The notes under the pieces are model-generated. The model had not been told where the DNA came from and did no database searches. It was given only the letters and a program-made list of their open reading frames with translations. A stretch of 51,814 bases of DNA from a virus, in the IMG/VR virus record IMGVR_UViG_3300047564_006497, positions 1 to 51,814 of that record, one strand, 5' to 3'. A program made the translations under genes and the position numbers. Shown piece by piece: positions 18,275 to 27,026 of the stretch. Position 1 is the stretch's first letter. Each line of letters begins with the position of its first letter.

Positions 18275-18825
18275 TTTTAGTAAATGGCGATAGTTTTACC
18301 TTCGGCGAGGAAAGTTCAGTGGCCTGGCCCAGTCTGGTACCGGGCACAGTAAATATAGCGACCCCCGGAGCAGGCAATGATCATATAGTTTCAAGCACGG
18401 TCACATATATCGAAAGACACAAAAACATCGATCGTGCTATAATAGCATGGACTATTCCACATAGGATAACCATCAGTGGCAAGCATCTGACTCCCACTAG
18501 CCAAAAGAAATATGGAAATATAGTCAATGAGGTATTCAGTGATTGGGACGAGTCTTGGGCTTGGCAGCAACTACATTCTTCTGTTTCTGCCTTGCATGGG
18601 TATCTTGAATACAAAACGATACCTCATGTCTTTGTCAGCACTTTTGGTATACCAGCAAACACATTTCGTGATTGCATGTATTGGTTAGATTGGGGCACAG
18701 AAGGCATGGTAGAATGGATGGGAGATTGCTCCAAGGGACCGGGTGGGCACCCTTTAGAACTTGGACACCAAAGAATAGCAGGAAAAATCAATGAGCATAT
18801 TAGGAGTATCGGCTGGATTCCATGA
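18271..18825 (+). CDS. SGNH/GDSL-like hydrolase, short form
   Basis: A 184-aa protein with NGDSFTFG at residues 5-12 (nucleophile Ser), PGAGNDHIVSS near 32-42 (Gly/Asn oxyanion residues) and GHPLELGHQRIA near the C-terminus (catalytic His). It is shorter than the previous SGNH protein but shows the same order of motifs, so it is a diverged paralogue. It is coupled to the 33-aa micro-ORF by ATGA and overlaps the carbamoyltransferase by 35 nt. The likely role is adding or removing an acyl group on a cluster product; specificity cannot be read. Confidence 0.8.
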   Translation: MILVNGDSFTFGEESSVAWPSLVPGTVNIATPGAGNDHIVSSTVTYIERHKNIDRAIIAWTIPHRITISGKHLTPTSQKKYGNIVNEVFSDWDESWAWQQLHSSVSALHGYLEYKTIPHVFVSTFGIPANTFRDCMYWLDWGTEGMVEWMGDCSKGPGGHPLELGHQRIAGKINEHIRSIGWIP

Positions 18826-20320
18826 CGCTGCGGTAAGCGTAGTAGATCGGTCAGGGAATATCTTGTTTGCCGGACACAGCGAACGTTACAGCAAAATCAA
18901 AAACGACCCCAATGTCTGCCCGGCATTACTGGCGGATGTGATCACTAAGGTAAATCATATATCTTACTATGAAAAACCTTGGTTAAAACAATTACGGCAA
19001 TGGTATTCGGGTCAAGGCATTGAGTGGAACAAGATGGTCACCGAGTCAATACTTAGAACTCAACTCGGAGATTGGATAAATCAACAAATACCAGGTGTTA
19101 ATATATTTCAGGAAACCTTCTTCGAAGATGATATTCCGAAAATCAGCAGTCATCGCCATCATCTCAGTCATGCGGCTGCTGGTTTTCAAACCAGCCCCTA
19201 TCAAGAAGCCACTGTAGTGGTCTGTGATGCCATTGGGGAATGGGATACTGCCAGTATCTATCATGCCTACTATGACGATCATGGTTGTGCTAGGTACAAA
19301 AAACTTTGGTCACAGAAATATCCGCACAGCTTGGGTATGTTCTATTCGGCATTTACCAAACGTGTGGGCCTGCGCCCCATGGATGAGGAATACATACTCA
19401 TGGGCATGTCTGCCTGGGGAAAGAGCACATGTTTTAATCGTATCTATGATGAACAGATTGAAAACATCGCTGAATTAAAATTCAAGAATAACCTGCATCT
19501 AGGCGTCAATGACAGTTACCTCGATTCTGCTACCAATGAAGATATCGCTGCCAGCGTACAAGAGATCACTGAATGGGCTGTTTGCAGACTCATCGAGCGA
19601 GCCCGTATGTTGGGAAAAAGCGAAAATCTAGTTTACATGGGCGGAGTAGCGCTCAATTGTTTGGCAAATAGATTGATTGGAAAATATTATTCCAATATCT
19701 GGATCATGCCCAATCCCGGTGACGCCGGCAGCAGCCTAGGAGCAGCCGCCTTGTCATATGGAAAGAAATTAAACTGGCAAGATGCCTATCTTGGACATAT
19801 AATTCCAGGACCTTATCCAGTTAACGACTTGCTCGAAGAGCTGTTATCAACTAAAATAGTGGGAGTGGCTTCGGGTGCCGCCGAGTTTGGCCCACGTGCC
19901 CTAGGCAACCGTAGTTTGCTAGCCGACCCTAGAGGCGCAGATATAAAGGATCGTGTCAATGAAATCAAGAGACGTCAAAAATTTAGACCCTTTGCCCCAG
20001 TCATATTGGCTGAGATGGTAAATGACTACTTCGATATGCCTCCTGGCTGGGTGGCTAGCGATTATATGCAAGTTGTCGCTAAGTGCCGCGAGCCTGATCT
20101 TTTTCCTGCTGTATGTCATGTTGATGGCACCAGCCGAGTACAAACTGTACCAAAGAATTCGAGATCGGGCATCCGGCAACTCTTAGAGCAATGGTATGTA
20201 ATAACAGGTTGTCCCATGTTGCTTAACACTAGTTTAAACATCCGCGGAGAACCCATGGTCAATGATCGTGCAGATGCCGATAGATTTGAACAACACTATA
20301 ATATAAAGGTAAAATCATGA
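18791..20320 (+). CDS. Carbamoyltransferase of the NodU/CmcH family
   Basis: A 509-aa protein with both halves of the family. The N-terminal Kae1-like domain begins ILGVSAGFHDAAVSVV and has HRHHLSHAAAGFQTS, with the metal-binding H123xxxH127. Further on are MGGVALNCLANR and PGDAGSSLGAAALSYG. The C-terminal YrdC-like part has EFGPRALGNRSLLADPR and RGEPMVN. Members use carbamoyl phosphate and ATP to carbamoylate hydroxyls of sugars (NodU) or antibiotics. Here a sugar of the cluster product is the likely acceptor. It has an AGGAAAAATCA leader and is coupled to the next gene by ATGA. All key motifs are intact. Confidence 0.92.
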   Translation: MSILGVSAGFHDAAVSVVDRSGNILFAGHSERYSKIKNDPNVCPALLADVITKVNHISYYEKPWLKQLRQWYSGQGIEWNKMVTESILRTQLGDWINQQIPGVNIFQETFFEDDIPKISSHRHHLSHAAAGFQTSPYQEATVVVCDAIGEWDTASIYHAYYDDHGCARYKKLWSQKYPHSLGMFYSAFTKRVGLRPMDEEYILMGMSAWGKSTCFNRIYDEQIENIAELKFKNNLHLGVNDSYLDSATNEDIAASVQEITEWAVCRLIERARMLGKSENLVYMGGVALNCLANRLIGKYYSNIWIMPNPGDAGSSLGAAALSYGKKLNWQDAYLGHIIPGPYPVNDLLEELLSTKIVGVASGAAEFGPRALGNRSLLADPRGADIKDRVNEIKRRQKFRPFAPVILAEMVNDYFDMPPGWVASDYMQVVAKCREPDLFPAVCHVDGTSRVQTVPKNSRSGIRQLLEQWYVITGCPMLLNTSLNIRGEPMVNDRADADRFEQHYNIKVKS

Positions 20321-21153
20321 CACAGCGTATTTTAATAATGGGATTACCCGGGGCTGGTAAAACTACACTGGCCACTGCGCTTAGAAAATATCTCGTAGAA
20401 AACAGTGATTTTTTCAATACCAGCGCAGAATCTCTTGTCGGCAGCAGAGCCCATGTTGAGTGGTTCAATGCCGACGATGTCCGAAAAAAATTCAACGACT
20501 GGGATTTCAGTCACGAAGGGCGTATACGTCAAAGCCACAGGATGCGTGAATTAGCCGATCGTAGCAAAGCAGATTTTGTTATCTGTGATTTTGTAGCTCC
20601 GTTGGCCGAGATGAGGTACAATTACAAAGCTGATTGGACCATATGGGTTGACACTATCGATCAAGGTCGATTTGAAGACACGAACAAAATGTTTGTAGAG
20701 CCCGAAGTGTACGATTTTCGAATCATTGAACAAAACGCAGAAAAATGGTCGGCATTCATTGGCGAGCACATATTAGATGGACGTCGCCGGCCGGTGTTCG
20801 ACTGGCGCCGAGAAACAGTGCAGATGTTAGGTCGCTGGCAACCATGGCATCCTGGTCATCGTGCCTTGTTTGAACGATTGATTGCCCGTACGGGACAAGT
20901 AGTGATACAGATACGAGATGTGCAAGGCTGGCAAGGTAGTAATCCTTTTGATGTCAATCAAGTTAAAGGATTTATCAAAAGAGATCTTGATCCTTTGTAT
21001 CAAGGACAGTATGAAATAATGTTGGTTCCCAATATCGTACACATTGGTTGGGGGAGAGGTGTTGGTTATACCAGCGGCGAAGAAACATTTGAAGAAAGCA
21101 TCACGGATATCAGTGCTACAAAAATACGCAAAGCCATGGGCTACGACAAGTGA
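20317..21153 (+). CDS. P-loop kinase fused to a HxGH nucleotidyltransferase
   Basis: A 278-aa fusion. The first about 160 residues start ILIMGLPGAGKTTLATAL (Walker A, GLPGAGKT) and resemble adenylylsulfate kinase (CysC). From about 165 on, GRWQPWHPGHRALFERL has the HxGH nucleotide-binding motif of cytidylyl-/adenylyltransferases, and ISATKIRKAMG near the end matches the second ISSTxIR-type motif. The pair would phosphorylate a small molecule and then activate it as a nucleotide conjugate, for example for a sugar or alcohol head group. The DUF2061 gene that follows by GTGA overlap is often a neighbour of cysC in bacteria (from memory). Confidence 0.85.
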   Translation: MTQRILIMGLPGAGKTTLATALRKYLVENSDFFNTSAESLVGSRAHVEWFNADDVRKKFNDWDFSHEGRIRQSHRMRELADRSKADFVICDFVAPLAEMRYNYKADWTIWVDTIDQGRFEDTNKMFVEPEVYDFRIIEQNAEKWSAFIGEHILDGRRRPVFDWRRETVQMLGRWQPWHPGHRALFERLIARTGQVVIQIRDVQGWQGSNPFDVNQVKGFIKRDLDPLYQGQYEIMLVPNIVHIGWGRGVGYTSGEETFEESITDISATKIRKAMGYDK

Positions 21154-21368
21154 TTGACACTAAAAAAAGAAGTTTGTTAAAGACTTTGAGTTGGAGATTG
21201 ACTGGTAGCTTTGCTACCTTTTTGATATCTTATCTCATTTCGGGAAATCTTGCCATCGCCTCGTCGATAGCGGCTGTACAGATAGTGGCAAACACGATAC
21301 TTTACTATCTGCACGAAAGGCTATGGGACCGCATCAATTGGGGCAGGAAAGGCACCAATTTAGATTAG
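21150..21368 (+). CDS. DUF2061 membrane protein
   Basis: A 72-aa protein with a GTG start overlapping the upstream stop (GTGA). KTLSWRLTGSFATFLISYLISG and IYYLHERLWDRI-like residues (ILYYLHERLWDRINWG) fit DUF2061, a small two-helix membrane family usually near sulfate-activation or APS kinase genes. Helices span roughly residues 16-33 and 38-53. Its 3' end overlaps the convergent minus-strand gene by 35 nt. Function of the family is unknown to me. Confidence 0.85.
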   Translation: MIDTKKRSLLKTLSWRLTGSFATFLISYLISGNLAIASSIAAVQIVANTILYYLHERLWDRINWGRKGTNLD

Positions 21369-22467
21369 ACTTTAGCTCTCCCCAAGCTCGATTCAACAAC
21401 TCCCCGCTTTCCAAGAGCTTGTAATTGTGTTCCAGTGTGTCTCGCATTTCATTCAAGAGGTCAGTGAGATCCCGATCGCTGAGAGAGCAAATGTTTTTTA
21501 CTATCTCAACCACGGCTTGTAGACGATGTATGGGATTTTGTATCTGATCATAACTTTCATCCCACCAACGATCGAAGGTGCGGAATCCATAGCTTTTTAA
21601 ATAGGCAAGATTATTGGCAGGAGCGAGTAAAACAAAAGGTTGTCTTGCGATAATGGGTTTGAATATCTTTTCAGTGAGATGATGCTTTTTCTCCCAATAG
21701 CAGGTTTCGGTGACGATGTGCAAGAAACTTTCCATGTTTTCCCTAATGGCTCCTAGAGTCATGCTACCATTGGGTATTGCATCTTTCCCCGAATCGATCC
21801 TGAGAGGAAATTTTACTCCGTCTAAGTATTCTGCAGATTTGTAAACATAGTCCTGATCGATCTTGTATCTATTAATAGATTGTTGTAGATTGTCTCGGTA
21901 GTGCCCGTATAAAGGGCATTGATCGCTGTAGCTGATATGCCCCTGGTCAATTAATCCTGCCGCGGCTAGTTCGGCTATTAACATGCTACGGTAAACTCTT
22001 GCTCCTCCGGTGAGTCTATTAAATGTAATGTATTTTTTCTTGATTTCTCTTTGCAAGGGATCTTTGATTGAAACATCGAATCGGTAACCACGATACCAGT
22101 CTGAAGCAGCAAACACATGGAAGAACGAATAGCAGTCCTGAAAACGATACTGCATCAAAAAACGATTTTTATCTTGACTTTCTTGCTCGGTATTAAGTAA
22201 AATAACACGTTGGTCTGTGATGTTTAGTTCTTGCAGTATATGGTCAAACAATTGATTGTTGAATCCCCAGATCAAGGGTTCCTGATCATAACAAATAATT
22301 AAAGGACCGCGTTGATGCGGCCCAAGATCTGGTCGGTCATCGGCCAATATCTCGATGCTGCCAATATCAGTGCTGCCAAACGGATAAAGATAAACCAGCC
22401 TTGGGTCCTTGCATAAATTTTTAGCGTACTGCCAAATATTGTGATAGTGATTATGGATATTATACAT
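21334..22467 (-). CDS. Glycosyltransferase-like protein (GT-B/GT10-like)
   Basis: A 377-aa protein. The middle has KKYITFNRLTGGARVYRSMLI, corresponding to the NRRPRxHR-type block of a phage/bacterial transferase family. The C-terminal part has HHLTEKIFKPIIARQPFVLL and YLKSYGFRTFDRWWDESYD, the ITEKTFKP...GHPFIL nucleotide-sugar site of that family (seen also in fucosyltransferase-like proteins). No signal peptide. It is transcribed against its neighbours: its start codon shares a CATG with the divergent gene at 22466 and its end overlaps the DUF2061 gene. No Shine-Dalgarno is visible before the ATG. Confidence 0.75.
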   Translation of the reverse strand: MYNIHNHYHNIWQYAKNLCKDPRLVYLYPFGSTDIGSIEILADDRPDLGPHQRGPLIICYDQEPLIWGFNNQLFDHILQELNITDQRVILLNTEQESQDKNRFLMQYRFQDCYSFFHVFAASDWYRGYRFDVSIKDPLQREIKKKYITFNRLTGGARVYRSMLIAELAAAGLIDQGHISYSDQCPLYGHYRDNLQQSINRYKIDQDYVYKSAEYLDGVKFPLRIDSGKDAIPNGSMTLGAIRENMESFLHIVTETCYWEKKHHLTEKIFKPIIARQPFVLLAPANNLAYLKSYGFRTFDRWWDESYDQIQNPIHRLQAVVEIVKNICSLSDRDLTDLLNEMRDTLEHNYKLLESGELLNRAWGELKSNLNWCLSCPN

Positions 22468-24694
22468 GTTTGATGTTTTTTATTTTGGACCAAAGCCGGG
22501 CTTGTTTGAATTTGAACAGCCAGCCAGTGGTCTAGATGATGCCGCTAGAAAAAGCAGGACTCGACTCTGCTGGTATATTTATAGTGGCAACGATTACACA
22601 AATTTTGATTTTGATTGGCAGCCATCGCCTTGGGAACAAGATTTCATACAGGTATTCTCTAGCCAATGGCAACGCGATGGTGGTGTTTATCTTGTAAATC
22701 CACAAACTGTGCATGCTCGGCAGTGGAAGTTTCAAACTTGCCAACGCATCACTAGATTACCTTGTCAAGAAAACTGGACCATTCCCGACAACATAGATGA
22801 AAAATCCGTGGATTTCAGTTGGCATCCAGACCCAATGGATCCACCATATATCTATCACTTTCCCAGTGAATGGCAATCGAGCTCGGGACTGATATATTCT
22901 GTGCCTGGCGCCACAGACATTCGATTTGAAGACACAGTACCCGGGGAATCTTTGTCTAGGGTGCTGGATATTTTCTTTGTGGACCACTACAACAATCAAA
23001 GCACTGCACGATGGGAACGATTAATCGCACGGTATCCCAACGCACAGAAAATACGTTTCGCTAACAGCCAACTTGATACCATTCGGCGCTGCTGTAATCG
23101 GTCTACTACCAATCGTTTTTGGGTAATATCCAGCGAGTGTGTCTATGATGATTTTGATTTCTCTTGGCATCCTGAATCATGGCAGAGATCAATGACTCAT
23201 GTGTTTGGCAGCCAATGGCAGAAATGGAGCAACACTTTCCTGATCAATCGAGCAGAGTTTGAGCGTAATTCAGCATGGGCGCGAACTCTAGAAGAGTTTC
23301 CCAATCTCAACTTCGTGCGAGATCAACCTGTGATCATACCTGATGATTTATATGACATCTACTATGTGGATCATGGAAACTCTCAAAGTCAATCACAATT
23401 AGAAAAATTACGCGATGATCATCCTAAGATTAAAACTACAAGATTCGTGGACAACTATCTTGACACGCTCAAGCGCATCATGGCTACAGCTGAGACGGAT
23501 TATGTTTGGGTAGTATCCAGTATCTGTGATTATTCGATATTTGATTTCTCATGGCAGCCCGAACCCTGGCAGGCTGAGATGATACATGTGTTTGCCAGTA
23601 ACTCAGAAAAGCGTGGGGACACGTTTTATATAAATGTAGAGTCTTTTAAACAACAAATGGCTGATCTAGAGATCCTGGATTGGTTTGACGTCATCAATTA
23701 CACCAACGAACAATGGATACAGCGTTTCCCCATGCCTGAGATAGTGTACTCTGGGGACAGCTTAGTGGATGTGGTACGTGAACATGATTTTGGATCCGAT
23801 ATCTATGTCAAGTTTCGATATGATAAAAACGGTAACATAGACTATACCCCTTGCATCTGGCGTTCCAAAGATCGCGCCATACACAGTATCAGCGTCAACA
23901 ACGCCACTGCACTGGTTCCTAGGGACGTCAAACAGTATCCATTGGTCCAGATGTATGATTATCCCGAAATAGACAAGACCAAACAGACCATGTTGCTGGG
24001 AAGACCGTTAGACGTGATATTCATTAGCAACGGCGAAACCGAGGCTGAGAGGTGGTATAAACACCTTGAAGACACACTATTTGACAAGTATACTGGCGAA
24101 ATCAAGCCCAAGAGAGTCACGAATGTTAACGGACGCACTCGTGCCTATCAAGCAGCCGCAGAAGCTTCAGAAACAGACTGGTTTTTTGCTGTGTTTGCCA
24201 AGCTCGAAGTAGTACCCACATTTGATTGGTTTTGGCAGCCCGATTATTTCCAAGAAGCCAAACACTATATCTTCAATGCTCGAAATCCTGTGAATGGGTT
24301 GGAATACGGACACATGGGAGTGATCGCCTACAACCGACGATTGGTATTGGAAACAAACGATCCAGGTTTAGACTTTACCCTAAGTCGCGCACACGAAGTT
24401 GTTCCTGTGCTGTCGGCAATTGCACACTTTAATTCAGATCCTTGGATGACTTGGCGCACAGCATTCCGCGAATCTCTCAAGCTCAGATATTATCTCGACG
24501 AGAATCCCTCATTGGAAACCAAACACAGGTCGAAGGTTTGGTGCACATGTGGCAAAGGAGAAAATGCCGAATGGAGCCTAAAAGGCGCCAATGATGCCAT
24601 TGCCTACTATGAGCAAGTGCAAGGACATTTACCAGATCTCATGAAAAGTTTCGATTGGGCCTGGCTAAGAGAAAGGTTTGACAATGACCTATAA
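22466..24694 (+). CDS. Tandem-module GT-A-like protein, 742 aa
   Basis: A large repeat protein. A block of the form F-D-F-x-W-x-P-x-x-W-x-x-x-x-x-x-V-F-x-S-x-W occurs at roughly residues 48, 115, 230, 355 and in changed form near 580 (FDWFWQPDYFQ). Between blocks, DIFFVDHYNNQS, DIYYVDHGNSQS and DVIFISNGETEA mark the first strand of each module, followed by an R-x-x-N/D-x-x-LDT(I/L)(K/R)R helix. Only the last module (residues about 510-742) has the NPVNGLEYGHMGV and TAFRESLKLRY blocks of the GT protein at 7324-8256. So this is a chain of GT-A-like folds, of which the last looks most complete. Activity is inferred. Confidence 0.78.
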   Translation: MFDVFYFGPKPGLFEFEQPASGLDDAARKSRTRLCWYIYSGNDYTNFDFDWQPSPWEQDFIQVFSSQWQRDGGVYLVNPQTVHARQWKFQTCQRITRLPCQENWTIPDNIDEKSVDFSWHPDPMDPPYIYHFPSEWQSSSGLIYSVPGATDIRFEDTVPGESLSRVLDIFFVDHYNNQSTARWERLIARYPNAQKIRFANSQLDTIRRCCNRSTTNRFWVISSECVYDDFDFSWHPESWQRSMTHVFGSQWQKWSNTFLINRAEFERNSAWARTLEEFPNLNFVRDQPVIIPDDLYDIYYVDHGNSQSQSQLEKLRDDHPKIKTTRFVDNYLDTLKRIMATAETDYVWVVSSICDYSIFDFSWQPEPWQAEMIHVFASNSEKRGDTFYINVESFKQQMADLEILDWFDVINYTNEQWIQRFPMPEIVYSGDSLVDVVREHDFGSDIYVKFRYDKNGNIDYTPCIWRSKDRAIHSISVNNATALVPRDVKQYPLVQMYDYPEIDKTKQTMLLGRPLDVIFISNGETEAERWYKHLEDTLFDKYTGEIKPKRVTNVNGRTRAYQAAAEASETDWFFAVFAKLEVVPTFDWFWQPDYFQEAKHYIFNARNPVNGLEYGHMGVIAYNRRLVLETNDPGLDFTLSRAHEVVPVLSAIAHFNSDPWMTWRTAFRESLKLRYYLDENPSLETKHRSKVWCTCGKGENAEWSLKGANDAIAYYEQVQGHLPDLMKSFDWAWLRERFDNDL

Positions 24695-25928
24695 TTCTAA
24701 AACTTGTATTGCACCATTCATGATGACCACCATTGACCCGTGGGGAAATCAAAGCCCTTGCCCAATCATTGGTGGAGGTCTTTGGAATTTCAAAGACACC
24801 CCGTTGCAACAGCGGTGGAATGGTCCTGAACTCACTGAATTCCGAGAAAAAACATTGAACGGAGAAGAGTTGCCAGCATGCCATAGATGCTTCGAAGCAG
24901 AGAAGGTGGATACTTATAGTTTACGTAAAGTCACATGGGATCCAGAACAAGACCCCGAGGGCAAAACTACTTCTGTACTGGGATTAAAATCGCCCAGAGG
25001 CATACCAATGATACCAAAAATTGTCATGATGGAGCCGTACTATAAGAAAGGTCCCATGCAGATAGCACTCAAGATCAGCAACATTTGTAATTTACGTTGT
25101 AGGTCCTGCAACGGCAAAGACAGCTATTTGTTCCATAAAGAAGGTCAACATTATAACAAAAAATATGGCATCGATGAGCAGTGGTATATCGAAGGACCCA
25201 ACCAAGGGGTCGACTGGTCAGATCAACAGATTGATGAAATAGTTGAGCATTCAGCAAACTTGCGTAGATTAGAAATCTATGGTGGAGAACCGTTGATTGA
25301 TAAAAAGTTGCCAATGTTGTTGGGAAAACTAATTGAGTCAGGACAGAGTCAATACATTGATCTCAACGTCAGTACCAATGTCACAAGATTTCCCAGTCAA
25401 GAGTGGATCAACATAGTCTCTCATTACAAGAGTTTTAATCTCAATCTCAGTATTGACGGACTGGGACAGCAATTTGAATATCTGCGACATCCGGCGCGAT
25501 GGAACCGAGTCGAAGAAAATATTCACAAGTTTGTTGAGTTATTTGCTCGGTACGATCATTTCTTTTTACTACCCACAATAACCGTATCGACTATGAATAT
25601 CTATTATCTTCCCGAGTTGATCGATTATCTTAAAAAGTCTACCGGAGTGTTCCCGCATCTTAATCTAGTAATGAGACCTTTTTGGTATCGTATCAGCAAC
25701 ATACATGAATCAGTTAAATCAAAAATAATATCTAAATTAGAACAGAGCGGGATAGATCAATTAATCCCTTATGCCGATTATATGAGGACTAATGCTGCTG
25801 GAAAACGTGGCTGGGAACAATTTAAATTCTGGACTCAGGCCATGGACGAATACCGTGGAGAAAGTTTTGCCGACACATTTCCGGAACTATACCAACTGAT
25901 GGTAGATGCCGGGCAAGAATTATCTTAG
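24684..25928 (+). CDS. Radical SAM protein, twitch-type (copy 7)
   Basis: 414 aa from the ATG at 24684 (AAAGG upstream; an earlier TTG at 24678 is less likely). N-terminal TCIAPFMMTT and CHRCFEAEKVD keep the family pattern, but the usual PCC is reduced to SPCPI. The core motif CNLRCRSC gives C135, C139 and C142, and LEIYGGEPLIDKK follows. LNLSIDGLGQQFEYLRHP matches copies 2 and 5. It lies 8.5 kb from the block of six, after the tandem GT protein, which it overlaps by 11 nt. It converges with the aminotransferase gene with a 9-nt overlap. Confidence 0.88.
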   Translation: MTYNSKTCIAPFMMTTIDPWGNQSPCPIIGGGLWNFKDTPLQQRWNGPELTEFREKTLNGEELPACHRCFEAEKVDTYSLRKVTWDPEQDPEGKTTSVLGLKSPRGIPMIPKIVMMEPYYKKGPMQIALKISNICNLRCRSCNGKDSYLFHKEGQHYNKKYGIDEQWYIEGPNQGVDWSDQQIDEIVEHSANLRRLEIYGGEPLIDKKLPMLLGKLIESGQSQYIDLNVSTNVTRFPSQEWINIVSHYKSFNLNLSIDGLGQQFEYLRHPARWNRVEENIHKFVELFARYDHFFLLPTITVSTMNIYYLPELIDYLKKSTGVFPHLNLVMRPFWYRISNIHESVKSKIISKLEQSGIDQLIPYADYMRTNAAGKRGWEQFKFWTQAMDEYRGESFADTFPELYQLMVDAGQELS

Positions 25929-27026
25929 GTAGTCTTGTATGGCTTCGATCACGTACTCAACCTCGCTGTTGGTGAGTTCGGGATAGATAGGAAGGCTCAA
26001 CGCTTCTGAAGAATGAGCATGGCCCATGCGGAATATCTCGGTGGCATAGTCTACATATTCCTGCGCACAAGGATATTCAAACAAGGGTGTTTCGTAGTGT
26101 ATCTTGGTTTCTATGCCTTGTGTTTTGAGATGCCCGTGTATCCTTGAACGATCCGGGGTGCGTATCACGAACTTGTGCCAGGCCGATATTGTGTCTTGAT
26201 CGGGCATGATGACATCTACCCAGTCCGACAGTTCAGATATGTAAAATTCCGCGATCTCTCGCCGACGTCGTTGCCAAGCATCGAAGTATTTGAGTTTGAC
26301 CAGCAGTTGTGCGCACTCGGCTTCGCTCATCTTGGAGTTGGTGCCAGTCATGTGGAACATGCTGGGTTTGCCGTTGTCGCGGAGATTGACCACACGCTCG
26401 GCCACAGTATGATCGTCAGTCAACAGCATGCCCCCCGATCCGTAGGCCGGTAGATTTTTAGTGGGATCAAAACTCAGCACACTGATATCACCCATCTTGC
26501 CTGACGGTATGCCTTTCCTTGACGCACCAAAACTCTGCGCCGCGTCTTCGATGATGGGCAAGTTCTCGTTGAAGAAACTGGTTTCTAATTTTAACTTTTC
26601 GTAGTCAAGACAATGACCAAAGAGATTGACATACATGACTGCGCCCACGCCGGTACCTTTGAGAGCGTAATCCAGGCTTTCAAAATCCATCAAGGCACGA
26701 TCATCGATATCACAGAATCTCGGCTCATTGTCGGCCAAAAACACTGAATTGAGCGTGGCCACGAAACTGACAGTTGGTATCAAGATCCGCGTTTGATTTA
26801 AACCCAGGGCTTGTTGCGCGAATATCAAGGCCTGTGTACAGGAGTTCACAGATATAGCGAAACGACGCTCACAGCGCAGGGCTATGGCTCGTTCAAATTT
26901 TTCAGTACAAGGGCCATCTAGAACCTGGCCAGATCTCCAGACTCGATCGGCAGCATCCAAGAGTTCGTCGCGGAGGTTGTTATACTGTCTTTGGAGACCA
27001 GTAAACGGAATTTTTGAGCCAGTCAT
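25920..27026 (-). CDS. DegT/DnrJ/EryC1/StrS aminotransferase
   Basis: 368 aa from the ATG at 27026, whose ATGA overlaps the upstream SGNH stop. This is a PLP-dependent sugar aminotransferase: SGQVLDGPCTEKFE near the start, SVNSCTQALIFAQQALG (phosphate-binding part), PIIEDAAQSFGA (Asp and Gln that contact PLP), and LSFDPTKNLPAYGSGGML with the Schiff-base Lys. Such enzymes convert keto-sugar nucleotides to amino sugars, so it probably supplies an amino sugar to the cluster's transferases. Full length and intact. Confidence 0.93.
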   Translation of the reverse strand: MTGSKIPFTGLQRQYNNLRDELLDAADRVWRSGQVLDGPCTEKFERAIALRCERRFAISVNSCTQALIFAQQALGLNQTRILIPTVSFVATLNSVFLADNEPRFCDIDDRALMDFESLDYALKGTGVGAVMYVNLFGHCLDYEKLKLETSFFNENLPIIEDAAQSFGASRKGIPSGKMGDISVLSFDPTKNLPAYGSGGMLLTDDHTVAERVVNLRDNGKPSMFHMTGTNSKMSEAECAQLLVKLKYFDAWQRRRREIAEFYISELSDWVDVIMPDQDTISAWHKFVIRTPDRSRIHGHLKTQGIETKIHYETPLFEYPCAQEYVDYATEIFRMGHAHSSEALSLPIYPELTNSEVEYVIEAIQDYLR

